Source: an uncultured Altererythrobacter sp.
GTDB taxonomy: Bacteria; Pseudomonadota; Alphaproteobacteria; Sphingomonadales; Sphingomonadaceae
Direction: 5' to 3'
Length of the DNA: 12,243 nucleotides
Assembly: GCA_946886175.1 (NCBI GenBank)
Contig: CAMPIA010000020.1
Location: forward strand, 1 to 12,243
The position numbers and the translations under genes were made by a program. Below, piece after piece: positions 1-6,124 of the stretch (its first letter is position 1; every line of letters begins with the position of its first letter). The notes beneath the pieces are model-generated. The model worked only from the letters and a program-made list of their open reading frames with translations. It ran no database searches and had not been told where the DNA came from.

Positions 1-28
1 TGCGTGCTCCGGGCGAAACCGAAAGCAG

Positions 29-1354
29 CTACGCCAGCCACGGCCCGCTGATCGCGAAGGTTCGCGTGGGGCTGTAGGCGTTGACGAACAGCGTCTTGCC
101 GTCGGGCGAGAAGCAGGCGCCCGCCCATTCGGTCTGCATGCGGAGGAACCCGAGCGGATAGGCGGCGCCCTCCGGCGTGATCCCGCGCAAGTGGTTCACC
201 ACCTCGTCGGTGTATTGATCCTCGCACACCACCAGATGACCATTGGGCGCAACGGTCAGGTTGTCGCCGAACGCGAACTGCTCGAGGCTGGTCGATTCGA
301 AGAACAGTTGCACCCGGTCGGGCGCGCCGCCGCGCCCGGGGACAAGGCGGAAGATCTGGCCGAGCTTGGCCCCGCCGCCGCTGGTGCAGCAGAAATAGAG
401 CTCGCCCTCGCCCATGTGGATGCCCTCGCCCCGCGCGAACAGTGCCGCGCCGGCCGCCGCGCCGCGCATGCGCAAGTCGTCCTCGGGGGCTTCGACGTCG
501 TCGAGATCGATCCAGCGCGCTTCGGCCCAGCTCCCCACCGGCATCGGCGCGCCTTGCCAGTTGCGCGTGTCGGCGGGCGCGCCCACGATCGCGAGCGCCT
601 GGAGCTTGCCGCCTTCGGCCAGCTTGCCGCGCACGTTCGGGATGAAGCGATAGAGCAGGCTGTCGTCGCGATCCTCGGTCTGGTAGACCACACCGGTCGC
701 CGGATCGACGCAGGCCGCTTCGTGATTGAAGCGCCCCATCGCCTTGAGCGGGACGGGATCGACCAGCCCGGGGGCGTCGGCGGGAACCTCGAACGTCCAG
801 CCGTGATCCTTGTTGATCGGGCCTTGCGCGCGGACCGGCGCCTCCTCGCAGGTCAGCCAGCTTCCCCACGGGGTGACGCCGCCCGCACAATTGCGGATCG
901 TGCCCGCGAGCGAGCGGTACTGCTTCTCGACCGTGAGCGTCCCGGCGTCGAGCACCAGGGTGGTGGTGCCGCCGGGCAGCGGGACGAGGCTGCGCGCCAT
1001 GGTGTCGAACGCCGGACCGGCGACGCCGCCGCCGTCCTTGCCGGGAACGAGCTCGTGATTGCGCACCAGCGCGAGCTTGCCGCCGCCGAGATCGAAACAG
1101 CCCATCCCGTCGGCCGCGTCGGGCACGGTGAAGCCGTCGCTCATCGCCTCGCCCAGGCTCGAGAGCACGCGGTAGGAGAACCCTTCGGGCAGGTCCATCA
1201 CTCCGGCCGGATCGGGCACCAGCGGGCCGTAGCCGAGGTCCGCGCGCGGCGCGCCCGCCATCGTGGTCGAGCATCCGCTCGCGGCGAGGGCCGCGAAGGC
1301 GCTTCCGGTGGCGGCGAGGAAGGTGCGGCGGTCGGTGATGGTGGCGATGGGCAT
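29..1354 (-). CDS. PhoX-family (DUF839) protein, Tat-exported, probable lipoprotein
   Basis: The protein has 441 residues. The N-terminus carries a twin-arginine signal (DRRTFLAATG, residues 8-17), a hydrophobic stretch and a lipobox-like ASGC ending at Cys28, so export by Tat and possible lipidation are predicted. The mature part shows the marks of the PhoX/DUF839 family: RNHEL at 98-102, NCAGG-TPWGSWLTCEE at 155-171 (PhoX enzymes use a Cys in this motif as a metal ligand), FNHEA at 209-213, YQTEDRDD near 224-231 and an FSPDGKTLFVN block near the C-terminus. Family members are Ca/Fe-dependent periplasmic phosphomonoesterases, but many short DUF839 proteins have no tested activity. This one is clearly shorter than classical PhoX. 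The start at 1354 was chosen because AGGAA lies just upstream and the Tat signal begins there; an upstream ATG at 1480 would add 42 residues unlike a signal peptide. Family assignment is firm, phosphatase activity is inferred. Confidence 0.88.
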   Translation of the reverse strand: MPIATITDRRTFLAATGSAFAALAASGCSTTMAGAPRADLGYGPLVPDPAGVMDLPEGFSYRVLSSLGEAMSDGFTVPDAADGMGCFDLGGGKLALVRNHELVPGKDGGGVAGPAFDTMARSLVPLPGGTTTLVLDAGTLTVEKQYRSLAGTIRNCAGGVTPWGSWLTCEEAPVRAQGPINKDHGWTFEVPADAPGLVDPVPLKAMGRFNHEAACVDPATGVVYQTEDRDDSLLYRFIPNVRGKLAEGGKLQALAIVGAPADTRNWQGAPMPVGSWAEARWIDLDDVEAPEDDLRMRGAAAGAALFARGEGIHMGEGELYFCCTSGGGAKLGQIFRLVPGRGGAPDRVQLFFESTSLEQFAFGDNLTVAPNGHLVVCEDQYTDEVVNHLRGITPEGAAYPLGFLRMQTEWAGACFSPDGKTLFVNAYSPTRTFAISGPWLA

Positions 1355-1479
1355 CGGCGGATTCCTGCAAAACGAACGAACGCGGACGATGCGATAGCAG
1401 CGTGACGCGCGCATGACACCCGTTGCCTCATACCCGCCCCGCTGCCAAGCCCGGCGCTGGACGAGCGAGGGAGAATGCA
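1355..1479. promoter_or_regulatory. Divergent intergenic region between PhoX-like gene and dehydrogenase
   Basis: This 125-bp spacer separates two divergently transcribed genes and must hold both start regions unless transcription enters from elsewhere. A good Shine-Dalgarno sequence, GAGGGAG at 1467-1473, lies 6 nt before the ATG of the plus-strand dehydrogenase and decides its start. On the minus strand AGGAA sits at about 1363-1367, before the PhoX-like ATG. A tandem GAAC run (AACGAACGAACG) lies at about 1371-1382. I see no convincing -35/-10 pair and no PHO-box-like tandem repeat, so phosphate control of the PhoX-like gene is not supported here. Confidence 0.5.
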
Positions 1480-2274
1480 ATGCAACTCGAACCCGGAACG
1501 GCCGCGGTGGTGACCGGCGGGGCTTCGGGCCTGGGCCGCGCGAGCGCGCAGGCGCTGGCCGACGCGGGGCTCAAGGTCGCGATCTTCGACCTGAACCAGG
1601 CCGACGGCGAGGCCCATGCGCAGGCGATCGGCGGCACCTTCCACCACGTCGACGTGACCGACGAGCAATCGGTGGAGGACGGGTTTGCCGCCGCGCGCGC
1701 GGCCAACGGGCAGGAGCGCGTGACCGTGCACTGCGCGATGGCGAGCCGGCGCGGCAGGACGCTCGGGTGGGACAAGGCAGCGGGCGGATATCGGCGCCTG
1801 CCGACCGAGGACTACGAATTCGGCGCGCAGGGCATCCTCGTCGCCAGCTACCGCGTCGCCTCGATCTCGGCGCTCGGCATGGCGAACGCCGAGCCGCTCA
1901 ACGCGGACGGCGAACGCGGCGCGATCGTGCTGACCGCGAGCGTCGCGGCGCAGGACGGGCAGATCGGCCAGGTGATCTACGGCAGCTGCAAGGCGGGGGT
2001 GAACGGGCTCGTGCTGCCGATGGCGCGCGATCTGATGGATCTTGGCATCCGGATCAACTCGGTCATGCCCGGCATCTTCGCCACCCCGCTGATGCTGGGG
2101 ATGAAGGACCGCAATCCGCAGATGTGGGACCAGTTGAACGCCTCGGTGCCCTTCCCCAAGCGGCTCGGCGAACCCGAAGAATTCGCCTCGCTGATCCTCG
2201 AGATCGCGCGCAATTCCTACCTCAACGGTCACCAGTTCCGACTGGACGGCGCGATCCGCATGCCGCCGAAGTAA
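1480..2274 (+). CDS. SDR-family dehydrogenase, HSD10 / type II 3-hydroxyacyl-CoA dehydrogenase-like
   Basis: This 264-residue single-domain Rossmann oxidoreductase has the nucleotide-binding motif TGGASGLG (12-19) and Asp37 after the second beta strand, which favours NAD(H). It also has VDV at 58-60, the catalytic Ser154 (TAS) and YxxxK (Tyr167, Lys171). The C-terminal half, from Ser154 through PFPKRLGEPEE (224-234) to YLNG and RLDGAIRMPP, resembles type II 3-hydroxyacyl-CoA dehydrogenases (HSD17B10 group), which interconvert 3-hydroxyacyl-CoA and 3-ketoacyl-CoA in the cytoplasm. Two usual motifs are changed: the NNAG/NCAG position reads HCAM (84-87), and gapless alignment puts Ile119 where the fourth catalytic residue (Asn) normally stands. 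The substrate is therefore uncertain. The start is set by the ribosome site at 1467-1473; an upstream ATG at 1423 has no such site. It is convergent with the regulator gene. Confidence 0.85.
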   Translation: MQLEPGTAAVVTGGASGLGRASAQALADAGLKVAIFDLNQADGEAHAQAIGGTFHHVDVTDEQSVEDGFAAARAANGQERVTVHCAMASRRGRTLGWDKAAGGYRRLPTEDYEFGAQGILVASYRVASISALGMANAEPLNADGERGAIVLTASVAAQDGQIGQVIYGSCKAGVNGLVLPMARDLMDLGIRINSVMPGIFATPLMLGMKDRNPQMWDQLNASVPFPKRLGEPEEFASLILEIARNSYLNGHQFRLDGAIRMPPK

Positions 2275-2275
2275 C

Positions 2276-2299
2276 CTGCCCGCGTCGAGGCCGGGGCAG
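2276..2299. terminator. Possible bidirectional stem-loop between convergent genes
   Basis: The 36-bp spacer between the convergent stop codons contains CTGCCC (2276-2281) and GGGCAG (2294-2299), a 6-bp stem with a 12-nt loop. An alternative outer pairing, TAACC (2272-2276) with GGTTA (2309-2313), involves both stop codons. There is no T-run on either strand, so this would be an atypical intrinsic terminator. The position suits a shared transcription end; the function is inferred and weak. Confidence 0.3.
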
Positions 2300-2310
2300 C
2301 GCGGATCCGG

Positions 2311-2946
2311 TTAGCCGGTCGGCAGCTCCCACAAGTCGGCGTAGATGCCGATCCGCACCGCTTCGGACGCGGATTTGGCGTCGAGCTTGCGCATCACGTT
2401 CTTGCGGTAGATCTCGACCGTGCGCGGGCTCAGCTCGAGCGCGGCGGCGATCTGCTTGTTCGAATTGCCGTGCAGCAGCGAAACCAGCACGTCGTGCTCG
2501 CGTCCGGTCAACTGGCCGACCGAGGCCTTTGCTTCGGCCTTAGCCTGCTCGATCTTGCGGCGGCGGTCGCCCTCCTCGCGCAGCCGGGCGAGCGCGTCGC
2601 CCAGCAGGCCATGGTCGAACGGCCAGGTGAGGTAATCGATCGCCCCCTCGCGCATCGCGCGGACCACGAGCGCGGCCTGCGGCGCTTCGCAATACATCGA
2701 GACCGGATAATAGCGCCCTTTCGCGCGGAGCTGCGCGAGAAGCGCCGTCAGATCGCAGCGATCGGCATCCTCGACCATCAGGATCGAGCCGGCCGACGGC
2801 AGAATGCGCACGAATTCGGCCGCGTCCTCGTAGATCTCGGCATGCACCGCGCGCGCCATGAGTTCGCGCGATATCTCGGCCCGGCGCCGCGAGTCGCAGT
2901 CGATTACATGCACGGGGGATTCGCCCGCGATGTCATTCATTTGCAT
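2311..2946 (-). CDS. FixJ/NarL-type transcriptional regulator with degenerate receiver domain
   Basis: The protein has 211 residues in two domains. Residues 11-125 follow the FixJ-type receiver pattern, with VHVIDCD at the first strand (Asp16 and Asp18 as the acidic pair) and GAIDYLTWPF at 101-110. Residues 145-203 form a LuxR-type helix-turn-helix: LTGREHDVL, then NKQIAAALELSPRTVEIYRKNVMRKL. A short charged linker (123-143) joins them. The receiver is unusual. The conserved Lys before Pro-Phe is Trp108, the Thr/Ser switch position falls at Tyr85-Cys86, and the acceptor site reads Val-Glu-Asp (58-60), so normal phosphorylation is doubtful. The gene follows fliS on the same strand after a 205-bp spacer that probably carries its own promoter, so a role in flagellar gene control is plausible but inferred. 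The ATG at 2946 has no strong ribosome site; an ATG two codons in (2940) is equally possible. Confidence 0.85.
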   Translation of the reverse strand: MQMNDIAGESPVHVIDCDSRRRAEISRELMARAVHAEIYEDAAEFVRILPSAGSILMVEDADRCDLTALLAQLRAKGRYYPVSMYCEAPQAALVVRAMREGAIDYLTWPFDHGLLGDALARLREEGDRRRKIEQAKAEAKASVGQLTGREHDVLVSLLHGNSNKQIAAALELSPRTVEIYRKNVMRKLDAKSASEAVRIGIYADLWELPTG

Positions 2947-3076
2947 GAAAAGAATTCACCCCGAACCGATTGCCCGCCCAACAGGTTCAACGTGGAAAAT
3001 CGCACGAAGTCGGCGCAGAAATTCCGCCGCCGCTAACCCGATCAAACCCCCCGGTCCGATGCGGCGCGAATAAACT

Positions 3077-3111
3077 ATTGGCAAGCCTGTCGCAATTGCA
3101 AATTGGCAAGC
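3077..3111 (+). repeat. 10-bp direct repeat ATTGGCAAGC flanking a dyad
   Basis: ATTGGCAAGC occurs at 3077-3086 and again, identical, at 3102-3111, with 25 bp from start to start. Between and partly within them lie the palindrome GCAATTGC (3092-3099) and the dyad CAATT-GCA-AATTG (3093-3105). Such phased, symmetrical elements are typical of operators. A binding site for the neighbouring LuxR-type regulator or a flagellar activator is the natural guess, but no protein can be named from sequence. Confidence 0.6.
3079..3094 (+). promoter_or_regulatory. Sigma-54-like -24/-12 element, plus strand
   Basis: TGGCAAGCCTGTCGCA keeps the invariant GG and GC separated by exactly 10 nt and differs at three of the defined positions of the consensus TGGCACGRNNNTTGCW. 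It points to the right, that is, antisense into fliS, and no plus-strand gene follows. It may be a chance match overlapping the direct repeat, or a promoter for an antisense or small RNA. Sigma-54 promoters are common in flagellar systems, which makes it worth noting but does not prove it. Confidence 0.25.
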
Positions 3112-3118
3112 TGGCAGA

Positions 3119-3135
3119 TTAGTTCGTGCAACTAA
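3119..3135. repeat. Inverted repeat TTAGTT-N5-AACTAA
   Basis: Perfect 6-bp arms (3119-3124 and 3130-3135) surround a 5-nt centre. The element lies 16-32 nt beyond the fliS stop codon in the direction of transcription. It is AT-rich with no T-run, so it is a poor terminator; an operator is the other option. Confidence 0.45.
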
Positions 3136-3151
3136 CCGTTTCGATCGCGCT

Positions 3152-3526
3152 TCAGCCGGGGTCGCGAAGTGCCGTCGCAATCTCGAGGAAGTCGTTCCGG
3201 ACCGAGGTCAGCAGGTCGGCGTCGAAATCGACCACGCTGGCGAGCACGGCCTGGCGCGCCGCGCCGTAAACCTGGAGCAGCGCCTGCGCGAGCGGAGCGT
3301 CGCGGTCGACCCCCATCTCGAGCGCGGTGATCGCGGTCAGCGCGCGGGTCAACGCCTTGCTCCGCAGCGAGCGGTCGCCGCGCTCCTGCGCGAACTGCGC
3401 CGAGCCGAGCCCGGCGATCGCCTGTTCCAGGCAAAGCTGCACCAGCGCGGCCGAATCGCCGCCTTGCACGCGCGCGTCGAACGAGCTGCGGCGATAGGCT
3501 TCGTGCGGATTGTTCAGCGAGAGCAT
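3152..3526 (-). CDS. fliS: Flagellin export chaperone FliS
   Basis: This 124-residue, mostly helical cytoplasmic protein has the usual FliS length. FliS binds the C-terminus of newly made flagellin, prevents early polymerisation and hands it to the export machinery. The N-terminus shows the typical AYRR element (10-13), followed by a helix that begins around GGDSAALVQLCLEQA, where other FliS proteins have a -LLLMLYDGA- type helix. The final helix includes DADLLTSVRNDFLEIATAL. It follows fliD by 12 nt, the normal fliD-fliS pairing. AGGGGG lies about 10 nt before the ATG. It is the last flagellar gene of the block. Sequence similarity is moderate, but length, pattern and position agree. Confidence 0.85.
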   Translation of the reverse strand: MLSLNNPHEAYRRSSFDARVQGGDSAALVQLCLEQAIAGLGSAQFAQERGDRSLRSKALTRALTAITALEMGVDRDAPLAQALLQVYGAARQAVLASVVDFDADLLTSVRNDFLEIATALRDPG

Positions 3527-3538
3527 TGGCCTGGCCCC

Positions 3539-4960
3539 CTAGTCCTTCGACGAGTTCCACGCGTCGATCTGCGATTGCAGGAACGACAGCGTCGATTGCG
3601 ACTGACCGATGCGAACGTCCGCCTTGGCGAAGCGCGCGACCATCGTCGCGCGCAGCCGTTCCTGCTGGTCGAGCAGCTTGGCGGCGTCTTCCGAAACCTG
3701 ATCCGATTGCGACTGGTAGCGCGCGATCGAACCCGCGAGAGAACCCGGATCGCCGGTCGACGATGCCGAGCGGGCAATGCTGTCGAACGTGGCGTAGACG
3801 CCGAACAGCCCCGTGGTGAACATCGCCGCGACGCCCGCGGGATCGCGCTCCAGCGTCGCCTGGAGCCGTGCGGTGTCGAGCCGGAACGTGCCGTCGCGCT
3901 CGATCGCGAGCCCGAGATCGGACAGCGTGCGCGGCGCACCCTCGGGCGCGGTGGGCATGATTTCGATGCCCGCGAGGCCCGACAGCGTGCGCCTGAGCGT
4001 GCGTGCGCCAGGATCGCGCGACAGGTCGCCCGCGAGCGGATCGGTCGCGGCGTTGAGATCGCCCGCAACCTCGTTGATCGCGCTGACGAGATCCGCCATC
4101 GCGGTAGAAATATTGGCCACCGGGCTCGGAAATTCGATCGTGGTCGGCGCGCCGGCGTTGGTTCCGGCGAGCTTGAGCGAGAGGCCCGGCGCGACCACGC
4201 CGACATCGTTGCTCGCGCTCGACATCGCGAGCCCGTCGAGTTCGAACTGCGCGTCGGCCGAGGCCGCCAGGAGCTGCGCGGGATCGCCGCCCGCGGCCGG
4301 ATTCCAGGCGAGCGCGGCGAGCCCTTCCTCGCCCGGCGTCTCGGCCGCTTCGACGATGAAGCCGTTCTGCGCGCCCTCGCCGCCCTTGACCACGAGCTGC
4401 GCGCCTTGCGCGGTCTGTGCGACATAGGCGGTAAGGCCGGCGTCCTGCGCGTTGATCGCATTGGCGACATCCGACAGCGTCGCGCCGCTTTCGATCGTCA
4501 CGGTCACCGCGGCGTGGCCGGTGTCTTCGGTAAAGCCCGCCCCGTCGGTCGCGCCGAAACGGAAAGTGAGCGAACCCGCGCCGACCGTGGTGTCGGGGCT
4601 GGCGAAAGCCGGGCTCGCGAGCGTCTGGTTGCGCGCGAGCGACAGAACCTCGAGGCTGTACGACCCCTCGCCGGTGGTGCCGAGCGGGCTGGTTGCGCTC
4701 GCAACCGAGGGATTGGCGACCTGCGGCGTCACCGCGAGATCGCCCGCGCGAACCCGCGAACCGAGCGCGCTGGCGAGGAGCGAGAGCGAGTTCTTGAGCG
4801 ACGAGGCGGTCGAAATCTGCCGCTCGAGCACCTCGCTCTTTTCAGCGAGCCGATCGTTGCGCAGCGCGAACTGCGCGTCGGCGAGATCGCGGGCCAGCTT
4901 GACCATGTCGATCCCGCTGCCGCCTCCGAGCGCGGTGATGATGGACGATACTTCGCTCAT
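3539..4960 (-). CDS. fliD: Flagellar filament cap protein FliD (HAP2)
   Basis: This 473-residue protein forms the cap at the filament tip and guides flagellin assembly outside the cell after export through the flagellar channel. The N-terminal domain starts with SGIDMVKLARDLADAQ (15-30), the classic FliD opening. It is followed by a coiled-coil segment with ERQISTASSLKNSLSLLASAL and then a GSYSLEVLSLARNQTLAS block near residue 100. The middle contains beta-rich repeats with a GATLSDVANAINA motif (flagellin-like IN domain). The C-terminal part resembles FliD_C, with alpha-helical ends including LLDQQERLRATMVARFAKAD. The length is typical. The ATG at 4960 has GGAG about 14 nt upstream, rather far, and an in-frame stop lies nine codons before it, so no other start is likely. 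It sits 30 nt after flhB, an uncommon place for fliD. Confidence 0.92.
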   Translation of the reverse strand: MSEVSSIITALGGGSGIDMVKLARDLADAQFALRNDRLAEKSEVLERQISTASSLKNSLSLLASALGSRVRAGDLAVTPQVANPSVASATSPLGTTGEGSYSLEVLSLARNQTLASPAFASPDTTVGAGSLTFRFGATDGAGFTEDTGHAAVTVTIESGATLSDVANAINAQDAGLTAYVAQTAQGAQLVVKGGEGAQNGFIVEAAETPGEEGLAALAWNPAAGGDPAQLLAASADAQFELDGLAMSSASNDVGVVAPGLSLKLAGTNAGAPTTIEFPSPVANISTAMADLVSAINEVAGDLNAATDPLAGDLSRDPGARTLRRTLSGLAGIEIMPTAPEGAPRTLSDLGLAIERDGTFRLDTARLQATLERDPAGVAAMFTTGLFGVYATFDSIARSASSTGDPGSLAGSIARYQSQSDQVSEDAAKLLDQQERLRATMVARFAKADVRIGQSQSTLSFLQSQIDAWNSSKD

Positions 4961-4990
4961 GGGCTTGAGAACGGCTCCAGAGGGTCAGGC

Positions 4991-6124
4991 TTAAGAGGCC
5001 CGGCGGCCATCGGCGTCGAAGCGTAGCTCCACCGGCACGTCGATCGCCGGCATCGGGCGCTTTTCGCCGCGCTTGAGCGAGAAGACGAACGCGAGCACCG
5101 AAGCGATCGCGGCGTAGAGTTCCTCGCGGATCGTCTGGTTTTCGCGTGTGGTGTAATAGACCGAACGCGCGAGCTGCGGATATTCCAGCATCGGCACCCC
5201 GTATTCGCGCGCCAGCTCCTTCATCGCCGCGGCCTTGTCGCCGCGGCCCTTGGCGAGCACCAGCGGCGCGGAGGCCTTGTCGGGGTCGTAGATCATGGCC
5301 ACCGCGAAGTGGGTCGGGTTGGTGAGCACGAACTGCGCCTCGCGCATGGCGTGCGCCACGCCGCCCATGGCGATGTCGCGCTGGCGCTGCCGGCGGTGGG
5401 CCTTGGCCTCGGGCGATCCCTCGCTTTCCTTGTGCTCGTCGCGCATTTCCTGGTGGCTCATCTTGAGCCGCTGGTTGCGGCGCAGCCACTGGATCGGCGC
5501 GTCGATCAGCGCGATCACCACGAGGCCGCCGGCAAGCGCGAACAGCAGCGAAATCACCGCGCCCCAGGCGGCGGTGAGCTGCTGCGACAGATTGCCGCTG
5601 CCGAGCCCCATGATCGTGTCGAGCCAGGCGCGTCCCCAGTACCAGGCGATCGCGCCGAGCAGGACGACCTTGAGGATCCCCTTGCCCATCTCGATCCAGC
5701 CGGTCGGGCCGAACATGCGCTTGAGCCCCGAAAGCGGGCTGATGCGCGACCCCTTCCACGCGAGGTTCTCGTTCACCCAGCGTCCTTCGCCCGCACCGGC
5801 GCCGAGCTGGGTGACGAATGCGAGCACGATCATCGGCACCGCGATGGTCAGGATCGGCGGCAGCGCGACGAACAGGCCGGCGGTCATCATCCGGCCGGGT
5901 TGAAAGTCGATCATATCCCCGCGGTCGAACACCAGGCTTTCGCGCACGATGCCGCTCATCTCTTCGAACAGCCACGGCCCGGCGAACATCAGCCAGGCCG
6001 CGCCGAACAGGATCGCGGCGGCGGTGGTCGCCTCGCGCGAGCGCAGCACGTCGCCCTTTTTTGCGGCGTCGCGCTTGCGCTTGTCGGTCGGTGCGAAGGT
6101 CTTTTCGCCGGCGGTCTCGCTCAT
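4991..6124 (-). CDS. flhB: Flagellar export switch protein FlhB
   Basis: This 377-residue inner-membrane component of the flagellar type III export gate controls the change from rod/hook to filament substrates. After a basic N-terminus (TDKRKRDAAKKG, 13-24, standard for FlhB) there are about four membrane segments, near 34-52, 84-108, 145-165 and 186-207. A charged linker with HQEMRDEHKESEG (224-236) follows, then the cytoplasmic domain with the autocleavage motif NPTH at 269-272. The conserved RENQTIREELY lies in the C-terminal domain. All family hallmarks are intact, so self-cleavage between Asn269 and Pro270 is expected. The start overlaps the fliR stop as ATGA, implying coupled translation. 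Length is normal for the family. Confidence 0.97.
   Translation of the reverse strand: MSETAGEKTFAPTDKRKRDAAKKGDVLRSREATTAAAILFGAAWLMFAGPWLFEEMSGIVRESLVFDRGDMIDFQPGRMMTAGLFVALPPILTIAVPMIVLAFVTQLGAGAGEGRWVNENLAWKGSRISPLSGLKRMFGPTGWIEMGKGILKVVLLGAIAWYWGRAWLDTIMGLGSGNLSQQLTAAWGAVISLLFALAGGLVVIALIDAPIQWLRRNQRLKMSHQEMRDEHKESEGSPEAKAHRRQRQRDIAMGGVAHAMREAQFVLTNPTHFAVAMIYDPDKASAPLVLAKGRGDKAAAMKELAREYGVPMLEYPQLARSVYYTTRENQTIREELYAAIASVLAFVFSLKRGEKRPMPAIDVPVELRFDADGRRAS

Larger units (their letters stand above)
2947..3151. promoter_or_regulatory. Intergenic control region upstream of the regulator gene
   Basis: This is the longest gene-free stretch in the window (205 bp) and is noticeably more AT-rich around 3070-3140 than its surroundings. 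It lies between the end of the flagellar block and the start of the regulator gene and so probably holds the regulator promoter. It contains the direct repeat, dyads and sigma-54-like element listed separately. I found no convincing sigma-70 promoter reading toward the regulator; a TTGATC with 17-nt spacing to ATTTCT on the minus strand (about 3015-3045) is a poor match. Confidence 0.5.

Noticed and set aside
191..1405. Plus-strand open frame of 404 codons opposite the PhoX-like gene
   Set aside because: No domain, His/Arg/Ala-rich, and the minus strand encodes a clear family protein with a Tat signal.
1423..1479. 19-residue N-terminal extension of the dehydrogenase
   Set aside because: No ribosome site before 1423, while GAGGGAG stands 6 nt before the ATG at 1480, and the Rossmann fold begins right after that ATG.
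1355..1480. 42-residue N-terminal extension of the PhoX-like protein
   Set aside because: It would place the Tat signal internally, covers the dehydrogenase promoter region, and the ATG at 1354 has a ribosome site.
3071..3096. Possible FliA (sigma-28) promoter starting at TAAA
   Set aside because: The TAAA is followed after 15 nt by TCGCAATT, a poor match to GCCGATAA, and it points away from the flagellar genes.
3464..5026. Plus-strand open frame of 520 codons
   Set aside because: Antisense to fliD and fliS, which are clear family members; its translation is Arg-rich without recognisable motifs.
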